In this document: one piece after another, positions 17,080-26,360 of the stretch
Layout: each line of letters starts with the position of its first letter
Numbering within the stretch: position 1 is the first letter of the stretch
Origin: DYFT01 sp041695085
Lineage (GTDB): Bacteria > Bacteroidota > Ignavibacteria > UBA10030
DNA length: 64,000 nt
Assembly: GCA_041695085.1 (NCBI GenBank)
Contig: JBGFRO010000046.1
Span: 1 to 64,000, forward strand
Reading direction: 5' to 3'
Notes under the pieces: model-generated
Seen by the model: the letters and a program-made list of their open reading frames with translations, nothing else
Told to the model about the DNA's origin: nothing
Databases searched by the model: none
Made by a program: the position numbers and the translations under genes

Positions 17080-18177
17080 ATGCCCAAAATCCTCGTCATC
17101 GACGACGATGAGCTTGTTCGAGATATGATCGTCGTTGCCCTTCGGCAACATGGGCTGGAAGCGCTTGAGGCGGCAGATGGCATCGAAGGAGTTCAGCTTG
17201 CTAAACGATCGCATCCCGACCTGGTCCTCTGTGATCTCCAGATGCCCAAGCTGGATGGGTATGGAACACTGGCCGCACTCCGCCAAGATCAAACGACTGC
17301 AGCGATTCCTTTCATTTTCCTGACCGGCTATGCCGACCAGAAGAAAATGCGACAGGGGATGAATCTTGGCGCCGACGATTTTCTCTCGAAGCCGATCGCT
17401 GTTCCCGAACTTCTCGCAGCGATCCAGACAAGACTGGAGAAGCATCGACTCACGCGCGAACAGGCAGAGCGGAGACTCCACACCCTCCGTTCGAACATCA
17501 CCTTTTCTCTCCCTCACGAAATCCGGACCCCATTAAGCGGCATCATCGGATTTGCGGAAGTCTTGCGAGATGATAACGCAAATCTGAAACCTGATGAAAT
17601 CTCAGAGATGGCCAGTCTGATCCTGAAATCGGCAAAACGGTTGGGAAATCTGACGGAGAACTTCCTCTCCTACGCACAACTCGAAGTCCTTGCCTCCGAC
17701 CCCGAACGCGTCGCCCTTCTGCGGACGGAGCGGACGACGATGCTCGATATGCACATCGAGGAATTGAGCAAGAAGAAAGGAGAGGAAGTGAAACGCAGCA
17801 ACGACATCATCCTTCATCTCTCCGGTGGAGAGGCGGCCATCTCCACCGCTCATATGCGACGCGTGGTGGAGGAGTTGATCGACAACGCGCTGAAGTTTTC
17901 GCACGCGGGCACCGTCGTGGAATTGATCTCAGAACGCGTAGAAGACACGTTCCGGCTGCGCGTCACGGATGCAGGCGTAGGCATGTCGGCCGAAGAGGTC
18001 TCAGAACTCCAGGCGTACAGGCAATTCCATCGCAAAGAGCGGGAACAGCAAGGGACGGGACTCGGACTCGCGATCGTTAAAAGGTTGGTAGAATTATACG
18101 GCGGATCACTTTCCATCCAAAGCGAGGTCGGCAAGGGGACAACCGTTGTGGTTGAGCTTCCTGCACCGGCTCTCTGA
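17080..18177 (+). CDS. Receiver-histidine kinase protein
   Basis: A 365-residue soluble signalling protein. Residues 1-125 are a receiver domain with acidic pocket IDDDE, phospho-acceptor Asp52 (LCDLQMP), the Thr of FLTGY and the Lys of LSKPI. Residues 135-205 form a HisKA domain with His146 (FSLPHEIRTPLSGIIGF). Residues 250-365 are HATPase_c with an N-box (ELIDNALKFS), G1 (VTDAGVGM) and G2 (GTGLGLAIVKRL). There is no sensor or membrane segment, so input must come from phosphorylation of its receiver by another kinase. The start at 17080 is the first ATG that opens the receiver. It diverges from the iron operon, and the DtxR-type box lies about 140 bases upstream, but shared control is only a possibility. 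Confidence 0.88.
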   Translation: MPKILVIDDDELVRDMIVVALRQHGLEALEAADGIEGVQLAKRSHPDLVLCDLQMPKLDGYGTLAALRQDQTTAAIPFIFLTGYADQKKMRQGMNLGADDFLSKPIAVPELLAAIQTRLEKHRLTREQAERRLHTLRSNITFSLPHEIRTPLSGIIGFAEVLRDDNANLKPDEISEMASLILKSAKRLGNLTENFLSYAQLEVLASDPERVALLRTERTTMLDMHIEELSKKKGEEVKRSNDIILHLSGGEAAISTAHMRRVVEELIDNALKFSHAGTVVELISERVEDTFRLRVTDAGVGMSAEEVSELQAYRQFHRKEREQQGTGLGLAIVKRLVELYGGSLSIQSEVGKGTTVVVELPAPAL

Positions 18178-18189
18178 ACAACACTCGGC

Positions 18190-18906
18190 TCAAGGCTTCC
18201 GAGCCGGCTCCTTCCTCTCAAACAACTCATCATTCAATCCCGTGTTAATGCGGTAGTTCGTGTATTGTATGTGAATGGTCCCGCTTCGAAGCGGCCGCTG
18301 CATCTCTTCCCACTGCGGCGAACGCGTCATATCGCTCCTTTTGTCTCCCGCTTCCCGATTGGGAGTCTCGAACTCCACCCGCATCTCGTTGGGGAGCCAA
18401 CATCCTCCCTGCTGGCGCGCGTGTCTCAAGGTGACAGTGAGAATTCTTCCCTGGTATGGGATCGTTTCCATCTTGAGAATCGTCCAGTTCTTTTCTTCTA
18501 CCCAAAGATGCAATTGGCGCAGTCGCGTGGCCAGCTCCTTCGCGGCTAACTGCAGCTTATAAGCTTTCTGCCCTTCCAGTGTGTCCGTCCCAATCAATGC
18601 AACGTCGTAGGTTTCCAGTAGAAACGCCGGATCGAGCGCAATGCCCTCACGCGGCAGCAGAGCGAAGCTTTGGGATTCTATGTGCACTTTGTTTGGACGT
18701 TTGAAGTACATCTTCGCTTGCATCCGAGGCACGCGCATGCGCTCCATGTGTACCTCAGCCTGCACATCCACTATATAGTCTCTGATCTGTTCCATCCCCC
18801 GTGCAACGTTGCGCAAGATCTGTTCCCCCGTTGGCATACGTTGTCCAACCGATCTGCCTGACCAAAGCAGGCAAAGGCCTAACAGACACCAACTTTGCAG
18901 TCTCAT
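18190..18906 (-). CDS. LolA-like outer-membrane lipoprotein-sorting family protein
   Basis: A 238-residue exported protein with signal MRLQSWCLLGLCLLWSGRSV. The body (ILRNVARGMEQIRDYIVDVQ, then MYFKRPNKVHIES, LIGTDTLEGQKAYKLQL and LWVEEKNWTILKME) has the LolA/LppX half-barrel pattern that binds lipid or lipoprotein in the periplasm. True LolA sorts lipoproteins to the outer membrane; this sequence is more like the LolA-like DUF4292/COG2834 group. It starts 2 bases after the stop of the symporter gene, so it is probably co-transcribed with it and the ABC exporter genes upstream. An ORF start further upstream was rejected because it lies inside the symporter gene. Confidence 0.7.
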   Translation of the reverse strand: MRLQSWCLLGLCLLWSGRSVGQRMPTGEQILRNVARGMEQIRDYIVDVQAEVHMERMRVPRMQAKMYFKRPNKVHIESQSFALLPREGIALDPAFLLETYDVALIGTDTLEGQKAYKLQLAAKELATRLRQLHLWVEEKNWTILKMETIPYQGRILTVTLRHARQQGGCWLPNEMRVEFETPNREAGDKRSDMTRSPQWEEMQRPLRSGTIHIQYTNYRINTGLNDELFERKEPARKP

Positions 18907-18908
18907 CG

Positions 18909-20366
18909 TCACATCCCCTTCGTATCCATAAATGGCTTCCACTTTTCCTCGGGCGATGGGGGCGTAAGGAGACTGACGCCGACCAGGCAGACGATCGATG
19001 CGAGCGCTGCGGGGAGGATAATGTAATCGGTCTCCATGAGCGGTTCCGGTAAAATGAAGTTCGCCGCAGTGATCGCCAGTGTGGTCCCCATGCCGGCGAG
19101 AATGGAAGAAACGCCCCCTGCCACCGTCACCCGCTTCCACAAAAAGGCGGCGAGCAGCGCAGGTGTAATGCCCGCGCCCACCATGGTGTAGGCAGTAAAC
19201 GCCATATCGAGAATCGTCTTGAAGAAGTTCGCCAGCACGAACGCCAGAATGCCAAGCACAATAATCGCGAGCCGCTGGAAGAGAACAATTCCTTGTTGGG
19301 AAACTTCAGGATTGATAAAGCGCTGGTAGAAATCACGAGCAATGTTCGTCGAAGGAATCATCAAATAGGAGTTTGCCGTGGAAAGGATGATCGCGACAGC
19401 AGCACATAGCAACAATGTTCCTGCAAACGTCGGTAAGTCGAATCGAGCCAGATGAAGGATAATGGTTTCCGTCGTCGCACGGTCGAGCGATCCATCCGAT
19501 CCTACGAACGGAGGAAGGTTGAGGTACTTGGCACTTCCAAAGACAGCCAGACTGCACAAGAGCGCCTCGACGATGACGACGCCGATGATCATCCCCACAA
19601 CAGCCCGCCGTGCTGTTGCCTCGTCTCTCGCCGCGAAAAACTTCTGATACATGCCGCTTTCGCCCAGCAGGAGAAAGAACGTGGGAAAGAAAACTCCCAT
19701 GGCCCACGTCAGATCGTGTGTTCCAAAGAGGGTGAATCGATCAGCTGGCAGCGAAGCCAGAGCCTCTCCTCCTCCAACCGCGCTGTACACGAGCGGTACG
19801 GCCAGCAACACACCCAGCGTCATCACGATACCGTTGAAGAGATCGACTGTAATGATCGACACCATTCCAGCCACCACCGTAAACAGGATCACCACTGCGC
19901 ATGTGATCGCTCCTCCCCACAACGGATCGATACCGGTGAGAATGTTGAGCAGGCGACCGCCACCGCGAAATTGATATCCCGCGATGGTCAAATATGCGAT
20001 GATGACCGCCACGCTGCCGAAAACACGAGCAACCGAGTTATATCGTTTCTCGAGTATATCCGCCACCGTGTACTGCGAAATGCGGCGAACGCGATGAGCG
20101 AGAAAATAGACGATGGCAATTCCCACCCACGCTCCGGCGCTCATCCAAAGCGAGGAGAAACCCATACGAAACGCTAATCCCGCACCCCCGAACAGACTCC
20201 CCGATCCGATCCACGCGCACACCAGCGTCCCGGCAAGAAACAAAGCTGAGGTTTTCCGGCCGGCTACCATGAAGTCATCTTGCGTCTTGACGACGCGGCT
20301 CTTATACACACCGATGGCGATCAGGATACCGAGGTATACCACGATGGCAAACAGGTAGAGATCCAT
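18909..20366 (-). CDS. Sodium:solute symporter (SSS family)
   Basis: A 485-residue inner-membrane protein with about 13 hydrophobic segments. The N-terminal part shows the SSS signature layout: DDFMVAGRKTSALFLAGTL, then AWIGSGSLFGGAGLAFRMG and QYTVADILEKRYNSVARVFG. These proteins use the sodium gradient to bring in sugars, amino acids, organic acids or similar solutes. The substrate cannot be assigned. The middle segment ILSTANSYLMIPSTNIARDF matches the conserved core of the family. It follows an ABC permease by 66 bases and precedes a LolA-like gene by 2 bases, so all four are probably one operon. Confidence 0.88.
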   Translation of the reverse strand: MDLYLFAIVVYLGILIAIGVYKSRVVKTQDDFMVAGRKTSALFLAGTLVCAWIGSGSLFGGAGLAFRMGFSSLWMSAGAWVGIAIVYFLAHRVRRISQYTVADILEKRYNSVARVFGSVAVIIAYLTIAGYQFRGGGRLLNILTGIDPLWGGAITCAVVILFTVVAGMVSIITVDLFNGIVMTLGVLLAVPLVYSAVGGGEALASLPADRFTLFGTHDLTWAMGVFFPTFFLLLGESGMYQKFFAARDEATARRAVVGMIIGVVIVEALLCSLAVFGSAKYLNLPPFVGSDGSLDRATTETIILHLARFDLPTFAGTLLLCAAVAIILSTANSYLMIPSTNIARDFYQRFINPEVSQQGIVLFQRLAIIVLGILAFVLANFFKTILDMAFTAYTMVGAGITPALLAAFLWKRVTVAGGVSSILAGMGTTLAITAANFILPEPLMETDYIILPAALASIVCLVGVSLLTPPSPEEKWKPFMDTKGM

Positions 20367-20432
20367 AGCGATCCTTTCATTGAAGAGAAAAGGAAAGGCG
20401 AGAACGACACTTCCACATTTCGAACGTGGTCA

Positions 20433-21269
20433 TCATGAAAGAATATCTTTGCGCACAAAAATACCCCATGCCGCACCGACGAACGCTAACGAATATGCTC
20501 CCAAGACCGCTGCGTCCTTCCAGAGCGCATCCCACGGCACCGGGTCGTGAAACATCTTTTGCCAGATGTTCGTGTAGTACATAAAGAGGTAGGGACGCAC
20601 GCTTTCGAACAACTCAACAGGAATGGAGATGATGACGAGGCTGACGATCAAAACACCCATAGTGCCGACGATGGGACCGATGGCATTTTCTACAAACGAT
20701 GAGAAGAAGAAAGCGAGTGAGGCGATCGTCAACATCATCCATGCGGCGAGAAGATAGGCAACGAGGAAGCGCCATGCAAGATCCGACTCCGGCAAGATGA
20801 GAATGCCGCGCTGGAAAACGATGAGATCTCCCCGACCTAACAGCGGCAAGGCCAATCCGATGCTGAGCGCACCAAGAAAGAAAACGAAGAGAATGGTATA
20901 GAGGACGGTTGCTGCATATTTGGCAAAGAGAATCCGTGTGCGCGAAACGGGCCGGATGAGGATGAGGCGGTACGTCCCCGCCGTCGCCTCTCCTGCCAGC
21001 ATATCGCCGGCGACGAAGGAGATCAGCAGCGGTATGTGGACCCAGAGACTGTTCATCATGTTGTAAGAGACAAGCCAGCCGTTGAAGAGATTCCCCACAA
21101 GAAAGAAATCCTGCTGCAGCGAGCGTGTGGTCGACTGCAAAAATCTTCCCCCTTCGAGCTTCATCGCGATTTCAATGAGGGGAACGACCACAGCCACAAT
21201 CGCAAATCCGATGAATGTTCGTTTCTTCAGAAAGGTCTTGATCAGTTCGATGTACAGAAGCCGAGCCAT
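20433..21269 (-). CDS. ABC-2 type permease
   Basis: A 278-residue membrane protein with about six transmembrane helices. It opens with MARLLYIELIKTFLKKRTFI, the typical start of ABC-2 permeases, and has the central segment DMLAGEATAGTYRLILIRPV with SRTRILFAKY that marks the family. It lies 42 bases after an ABC ATPase gene. The pair would form an exporter of the type used for antibiotics, lipids, or in sodium extrusion (NatAB-like). The substrate is unknown. Confidence 0.87.
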   Translation of the reverse strand: MARLLYIELIKTFLKKRTFIGFAIVAVVVPLIEIAMKLEGGRFLQSTTRSLQQDFFLVGNLFNGWLVSYNMMNSLWVHIPLLISFVAGDMLAGEATAGTYRLILIRPVSRTRILFAKYAATVLYTILFVFFLGALSIGLALPLLGRGDLIVFQRGILILPESDLAWRFLVAYLLAAWMMLTIASLAFFFSSFVENAIGPIVGTMGVLIVSLVIISIPVELFESVRPYLFMYYTNIWQKMFHDPVPWDALWKDAAVLGAYSLAFVGAAWGIFVRKDILS

Positions 21270-21311
21270 CTCTCCTCGTTTCCGATCGTGTTCGGTGCCA
21301 GATAGTTCGTG

Positions 21312-22232
21312 CTAGAGCTTTCCGTCGTTTTCGGTCAAGGAGAGGAAGTACTCCTCGAGGGATCTCCGCGGAATGATCGCGTGAACAGCGATGTTGTTTC
21401 GCACCAACGATCTCGCCAACTGCGGAATGTCGACAAACTCCATATCGAGACGAAATCCATCGGTCTTCGGCTCGACTCTCCGCACATACTTCTGCTTCCG
21501 AAGAAGAAGTTCGAGTTTCTTTTTCGGCTCCCCCGAAAGAAGAACATACTTCTCCCCTTCATCAAGCAGTCTCTTGACCTCTCCCTGCGTTACTAACTCC
21601 CCCTTGTTGATGATTGCCATTCTGGTAGCGACTAACTCCACTTCATGCAAGAGATGCGAAGAAAGCATGATCGTTTTCTTTTGATCACGCGAGAGATGAA
21701 GGATGAGATCGCGGATGTCCTTCATGCCCTGAGGATCAAGACCGCTCGTCGGCTCATCCAACACGACGAGTTCGGGATCGGATAAGAGTGCCTGGGCGAT
21801 CCCAAGCCGCTGTTTCATTCCGTGAGAGTAGGTCTTTACTTTGTCGTACGCTCGCTGCCCGAGTCCGACAAGATCCAGCACTTCGAGGATGCGCCGCTTT
21901 GTTGTACCGCCGTGCAGCGCCCCCACAACTTCGAGATTGCGGTACGCTGTAAGGTAGAGATAAAAATCGGGTTTCTCGACGATTCCACCGACCGATGTGA
22001 GAGCAAGCTGGCGCTGGGTACGGAGCGAGTGGCCAAACAAGAACACGTCCCCCTCCGTCGGTCGGATGAGCGAGAGTACCATGCGGATTGTGGTGCTCTT
22101 CCCCGCGCCATTGGGACCGAGAAATCCGAAGACGTCGCCGCGATGGATTTTCAAATCGAGATGCCGAACAGCCCAACGTTGTTTGAAGTGTTTTCCGAGA
22201 TTGGACGTTTGCAGAATGACGTCGGAGCTCAA
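21312..22232 (-). CDS. ABC transporter ATP-binding protein
   Basis: A 306-residue cytoplasmic ATPase. Walker A is GPNGAGKST, the signature is YSHGMKQRL (an LSxGQ variant common in the CcmA/DrrA/NatA group), Walker B is LVVLDEPTSGLDP and the switch His is SSHLLHEVE. A C-terminal extension of about 80 residues follows, as in DrrA-like proteins. No ATG or GTG is found in a suitable place, so the TTG at 22232 is taken as the start. It pairs with the ABC-2 permease downstream. Confidence 0.88.
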   Translation of the reverse strand: MSSDVILQTSNLGKHFKQRWAVRHLDLKIHRGDVFGFLGPNGAGKSTTIRMVLSLIRPTEGDVFLFGHSLRTQRQLALTSVGGIVEKPDFYLYLTAYRNLEVVGALHGGTTKRRILEVLDLVGLGQRAYDKVKTYSHGMKQRLGIAQALLSDPELVVLDEPTSGLDPQGMKDIRDLILHLSRDQKKTIMLSSHLLHEVELVATRMAIINKGELVTQGEVKRLLDEGEKYVLLSGEPKKKLELLLRKQKYVRRVEPKTDGFRLDMEFVDIPQLARSLVRNNIAVHAIIPRRSLEEYFLSLTENDGKL

Positions 22233-22359
22233 GGGATGTCGGTTAAGGTGAACCGTGTGAGATGGGTTACAACGGAACCGGCGAGAAAGTAGAACTTAAT
22301 TGAGGGAATTGCAAGAAACTTCCGTAGCCATATCGCTCTTCGGGAGGCGCACCAAACAA

Positions 22360-22392
22360 AACGACCCCTTCCATCGACGGAAAGGGGTCGCT
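22360..22392 (-). terminator. Rho-independent terminator after the FecR-domain gene
   Basis: The arms CGACCCCTT (22362-22370) and AAGGGGTCG (22382-22390) form a strong stem. On the minus strand it is followed by TTTTGTTT, as needed for termination of the 22412-30134 gene run. Confidence 0.8.
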
Positions 22393-22411
22393 CGATGGTA
22401 CCGATATCAAT

Positions 22412-23095
22412 CTACTGTCGCTTCAGCCGTTCGATGGCCGACTGCACCTGCTTGGCCTGTTGGGGCGTCAACGACTCTTTCGCGAGGAGTGAATACTCTG
22501 TCACAGCTTCGTTCGTCAACTTCAATCGCTCAAATGCCTGTGCAACCATCAGACGCGCCTGGTAATCGGCTTTGAGGGAGGGGTAGATTCTGAATACTTC
22601 TTTCGACTTGAGAATGGACGTACCGTAGAATGCATTCTCAAACAAAACGCGTGCTCCATGCAATTGCATGGATCCCGTCTCCACCTGCGGTAAAGCGGCC
22701 GCCTCTTCTTTCCCTTTGTCGCTTCCCCGTAAGACCGTCGTCGAAGGGATCATCACATCGTGATTGTTGCGGGGCGGCACGGCGAGGATATTCTCCATGG
22801 CCAATTTCAGGAGAAACTCCTCCTGCGTCAATTCGCGCACGTCTGAGATGTCGATGATGGTCTTCTCCGGGACGGTAAGTTTACGGGAAGGGGATTCGAT
22901 GGTGGCCGAAGCCCCCTTTCCCGTTCGCATACTATCTTCGGGCTTCAGAACATCTCCTACGGCAAGCTTCCTCCACTCTTCGCTCACACCGCGTCGAACC
23001 TCCACATTCCCTTTCACCGCCTTGACGGTAAAGTCATTCGCAAACAGCGCGGGAGCGACAAGTGAGAGAATCAGAACAGACATAAATCGTTTCAT
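22412..23095 (-). CDS. FecR-domain periplasmic protein with C-terminal helical repeat
   Basis: A 227-residue exported protein with signal MKRFMSVLILSLVAPALFA. Residues 24-75 resemble a FecR domain (KAVKGNVEVRRGVSEEWRKL, then LKPEDSMRTGKGASATIE), here without the cytoplasmic anti-sigma helix of true FecR. The C-terminal third is helical and TPR-like (ARLMVAQAFERLKLTNEAVT, then EYSLLAKESLTPQQAKQV). The start at 23095 has a strong AAAGGAGG site. It is the last gene of the envelope module, 25 bases after the barrel-transglutaminase gene and followed by a terminator. FecR domains of this kind are often met next to CHASE2 proteins; a scaffold or sensing role is inferred. Confidence 0.7.
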   Translation of the reverse strand: MKRFMSVLILSLVAPALFANDFTVKAVKGNVEVRRGVSEEWRKLAVGDVLKPEDSMRTGKGASATIESPSRKLTVPEKTIIDISDVRELTQEEFLLKLAMENILAVPPRNNHDVMIPSTTVLRGSDKGKEEAAALPQVETGSMQLHGARVLFENAFYGTSILKSKEVFRIYPSLKADYQARLMVAQAFERLKLTNEAVTEYSLLAKESLTPQQAKQVQSAIERLKRQ

Positions 23096-23120
23096 GATGG
23101 ATCCTCCTTTCTGAGAATTA

Positions 23121-25115
23121 TCAGAAGACTGGGATAACATCCACGATGCGCACCCAGCCTCGAACGACACCGAGGCCAACTTCCACGTGGTCAAAATACT
23201 CCTTCGCCCCCACCTCCCAGGCCTTCTGGAACCCTTCTGTGATCGCCGTCGTCTCGAGAGGAATCCAGACTGTCTCCACACCATGTTCATTCTTGCGGAC
23301 GACGTAGCGTTTGGGATTGTCACTGATCAACTCCGCTTGCGTGGCTGGCACACCCGAATCGAACATCAGGAAAATATGCGCCTCGTGGGTTCTCTCGGGC
23401 GGGACAACGTCCACAAACGCCGTGTTGATGCCGACACTTGCCAGCAGCGAAGCGAAGGCAACCGTCATGTCATCACAGTCTCCACCGCGTAACGCGAGGG
23501 TTTCTGAGGGATATTGCACCCGATCTTTACTTGCCTGAGGATCATTCACGTACGAGAGTCGTGACGCGAATTCCTGAAAGAGTATCGACGCTGTTCGAAA
23601 TCTCTCCAGCGACTTCCCGACGGCGGCAAGCTCCTCCTTCCGGCCGGTCACCACGCTCCGCGTGAAACGGAGCACATCCGGATCTTCCGGCGTCACGAAG
23701 TTGCGTAGACTCATCGCATCGCCATCCCAATCGTTTCTACCGCGGATGATGAGTCGGGTTTGACTTCGATCGTCATATTCCACGGCGGGCGACGCCTTCA
23801 CCATCACTTCTGCGGCTCGAAGAACCATCGACGGAACAAATCGAATAGCGTCGTTGAAGATAGCCGTGAAGCTGATCTCAACTTCTTCGTTCGGGAGAAT
23901 GTAATGCGCCCGCGTTTCCGTCGGACGATCCATGTACTGATCCACATAAAACGCTACGCGCGCCTCAATCGGTCGTTGCGAAATGTTTCGAACACGCGCT
24001 TTGCCAATGGGACGGAACGCATGCACGTGATACGAGGAGGGATACACTTCGCTCGAGATCGTCACCCCCTCAATGCGTGCCAGATACTCACGCGTCCGGC
24101 CGAGCGGGACATTGACTGTAAGGATCGCCTGACTCTGTGTGAATTGATTGAACGCAATGTCCTTGACTCCCTCAGAGACAAAATCCGTTACGGTGATTTT
24201 CTCCCGGTCCGTCGATTTGAGAAATTTCAGATAGCCGACATCGAGTCGGATTGACTCAATCGAGAAACCGATTCCACCCGTCAACGCTGCAAGAAAGGGG
24301 GTATATCTCGCTCCAAACACCGCTCCCTGCCGGAACGTGAGACCATCGACGATCGTCCACTCCGACCCAAGCCCCCCCTGTCTTTCCGTATCGAAATCAA
24401 GTGCGAAGTTCACATCTGGTGCGGGTCGATAACTTACTCCCCAACGCAGGGTTTTGATTGAACGGAGAGCGTAGCTTTCTACTTCTTGAGGGAAGCTCGA
24501 TTCCTTCATACGAAAAAGGTTTTTGGCCACAATACCCATCGAGAAGGTAGGCGAGGGATGCCACATCATGCCGAGGTCAAGATTCCAAGAACTTGCGTTG
24601 TGTTCCACGACGCGAAGGCGAGCGATCGCATCTTGTTCGATGAACGGTTGTGTGTCTGCAATGTACTCTTCACGCAAGCGAGCGCTGAAACCAAGTGCCA
24701 CGTCGGAAGTCATTTGATATCCGTATCCGAACGCATACCCTTCTCTGTAGCTGATCTTCTTATCGAATGTCACGCGTTGTCCATTCTGGAATTGGAATGT
24801 GCTGGGGACAACAAAGTCGATATGCATTCCCGGCGAGTACCTGAGTGAGAAAGAATGCTGATGAAGGAAGCGTTTGGTTCCCCCCAGCGTCTGGAATCCG
24901 ATCCCTCGTGTGGCGGAAGAGAAAGCGCTTGATCCACTCAACTCCCAATCCCGCACCTGTATCAAGCCGGCCGGATTCCAGTCGAGGCCGGAAAGATCAT
25001 TGACCACTGCTGTGTAGGCCCCCATTCCCACTCCGCGGCCAGAGCTCAAATGCTGGGCTGCCGAGGGAGAAGAAGCCACTACGAGAACATATATCACCAT
25101 CCAAAGATGTTTCAT
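23121..25115 (-). CDS. Outer-membrane barrel fused to transglutaminase-like domain
   Basis: A 664-residue protein. It has a signal peptide (VIYVLVVASSPSAAQ), then an N-terminal barrel-like region (about 25-350) opening GVGMGAYTAVVNDLSGLDWN followed by PAGL, which is the PorV/FadL-like start of an outer-membrane beta-barrel. A linker of Ig-like strands follows (about 350-460). The C-terminal part (about 480-640) is transglutaminase-like, with Cys547 (GGDCDDM), His580 (EAHIFLMF) and Asp586 as a presumed Cys-His-Asp triad. Such domains are thiol proteases or crosslinking enzymes. No usual family has this fusion as far as known to me. It sits between an unknown lipoprotein and a FecR-domain protein. 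Its start has GAAGAGGGG upstream. Confidence 0.75.
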   Translation of the reverse strand: MKHLWMVIYVLVVASSPSAAQHLSSGRGVGMGAYTAVVNDLSGLDWNPAGLIQVRDWELSGSSAFSSATRGIGFQTLGGTKRFLHQHSFSLRYSPGMHIDFVVPSTFQFQNGQRVTFDKKISYREGYAFGYGYQMTSDVALGFSARLREEYIADTQPFIEQDAIARLRVVEHNASSWNLDLGMMWHPSPTFSMGIVAKNLFRMKESSFPQEVESYALRSIKTLRWGVSYRPAPDVNFALDFDTERQGGLGSEWTIVDGLTFRQGAVFGARYTPFLAALTGGIGFSIESIRLDVGYLKFLKSTDREKITVTDFVSEGVKDIAFNQFTQSQAILTVNVPLGRTREYLARIEGVTISSEVYPSSYHVHAFRPIGKARVRNISQRPIEARVAFYVDQYMDRPTETRAHYILPNEEVEISFTAIFNDAIRFVPSMVLRAAEVMVKASPAVEYDDRSQTRLIIRGRNDWDGDAMSLRNFVTPEDPDVLRFTRSVVTGRKEELAAVGKSLERFRTASILFQEFASRLSYVNDPQASKDRVQYPSETLALRGGDCDDMTVAFASLLASVGINTAFVDVVPPERTHEAHIFLMFDSGVPATQAELISDNPKRYVVRKNEHGVETVWIPLETTAITEGFQKAWEVGAKEYFDHVEVGLGVVRGWVRIVDVIPVF

Positions 25116-25205
25116 TACCCCTCTTCAGTACGATCTCTTGGTTGCGAGACCGTTTCGCGTGAACTGTTGAAGGAATGTGAAACAATCTACCTGCGCCGGG
25201 AAGCG

Positions 25206-26174
25206 TTAGCGCAACGAAATCACTATGTTGTGAATTGATGCTGCCTGGAGAAGAACCCCATAGTCGTAACCCGGGAGAGAGACGTTCGTTCGATGAGCTG
25301 AAACTAATGATAGGAGATGTTTCCCGTTGCGAGTGCTTGGAATGAGCTTGAGCAGCTTCGAAGGAATACGGAGAGCTCGCGCCTTCGATTGCGTTTCAAG
25401 CACCATAAACGGGTGAGATGCCCGGCCAGTTGTTTCATCATACGAACTGAAAATGAACCGGACAAAAGAACCGGGTTCACCATTCCAGCGAACGATCAAA
25501 TCCTCATCACGAAAAACATACTCCTGCGGTTTGATGTTTGTGATCGTCACTTCATCAGGACTCTGGATCGGTAACGCAAATGCTCCAATCCGGTTCTTTC
25601 CTTCGGCTGATACGACATACGTGTGCCGCGGAGTATATTCCCAAGTGCTTGAAAGGGATACCTCCTGTCTGGCACTCGAGATGATATTATTCCCCAATTT
25701 GTGAACAACTCCAACGTTGACGTTAATAAGCTGAAGACTCAAAATTTGGACAATGACCTGGGCAACATTGAACTCCGTTTGATCCAGCCGAGCTCGCCCT
25801 ACGTCGATATATCGAAAATCACGATACACACCAAATCCACCCTTCACGTCAACCGTATCCTTCAGGTTTTTCAACATAATGCTGGAATAGGATAGCCGGG
25901 AGCGGCCACCACCTAGATCCGACTTCACACCCATCACGAGGATAAGTCCCGGATATTGCATCTCATCCTCACGAATAAGTCCCGTCACATCAAGCGTTGT
26001 TTCCGATTTGAAAACTTGAACGCGGGATGTTTCAGGTGGAGAGGTCTGCAACCGGACCATTACCGGCTCGTCGATGGCATCTTCCTCCTGCAGAGTGATC
26101 GGATTTTGCTCCTGACACGCTGGGAGAACAATGAAGAGGAGAAGAAGGGCAGTATAGGTGAAACCAATTCTCAT
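25206..26174 (-). CDS. Unknown lipoprotein of the envelope module
   Basis: A 322-residue predicted lipoprotein; the signal MRIGFTYTALLLLFIVLPAC ends in a clear lipobox. No known domain was recognised. The C-terminal half (EVTITNIKPQEYVFRDEDLI, then VRWNGEPGSFVRFIFSSYDE) looks like one or two beta-sandwich domains. The middle contains LSLQLINVNVGVVHKLGNNI, a hydrophobic beta stretch. It lies between the gene for a 281-residue unknown protein (with a terminator between them) and the barrel-transglutaminase gene, 90 bases downstream. A surface partner of the barrel protein is a possible role. Confidence 0.65.
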   Translation of the reverse strand: MRIGFTYTALLLLFIVLPACQEQNPITLQEEDAIDEPVMVRLQTSPPETSRVQVFKSETTLDVTGLIREDEMQYPGLILVMGVKSDLGGGRSRLSYSSIMLKNLKDTVDVKGGFGVYRDFRYIDVGRARLDQTEFNVAQVIVQILSLQLINVNVGVVHKLGNNIISSARQEVSLSSTWEYTPRHTYVVSAEGKNRIGAFALPIQSPDEVTITNIKPQEYVFRDEDLIVRWNGEPGSFVRFIFSSYDETTGRASHPFMVLETQSKARALRIPSKLLKLIPSTRNGKHLLSLVSAHRTNVSLPGYDYGVLLQAASIHNIVISLR

Positions 26175-26220
26175 CGCACCGAATCCAACACGCTGGCCTT
26201 AATATAGTAAAAATAGAGAC

Positions 26221-26295
26221 AAAAAAACCCGGTGGCAGGCGTTGTTTGTTAGTTAGAAAGTCAATCCACGCGAATAGATTGATGCCTGCCACCGG
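26221..26295 (-). terminator. Terminator with long loop after the 281-residue unknown gene
   Basis: CCGGTGGCAGGC (26229-26240) and GCCTGCCACCGG (26284-26295) are perfect 12-bp inverted arms around a 43-nt loop that has its own small stem (TCAATC with GATTGA). On the minus strand the outer stem is followed by seven T residues. It lies upstream of the lipoprotein gene, so the unknown gene may form its own transcript. Confidence 0.75.
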
Positions 26296-26360
26296 AGAAA
26301 CTTTAGGCCTCCGCTGTTCCCCACGAAAGCGGAAGCCCGGGATACCCATCCACGCTCGAA

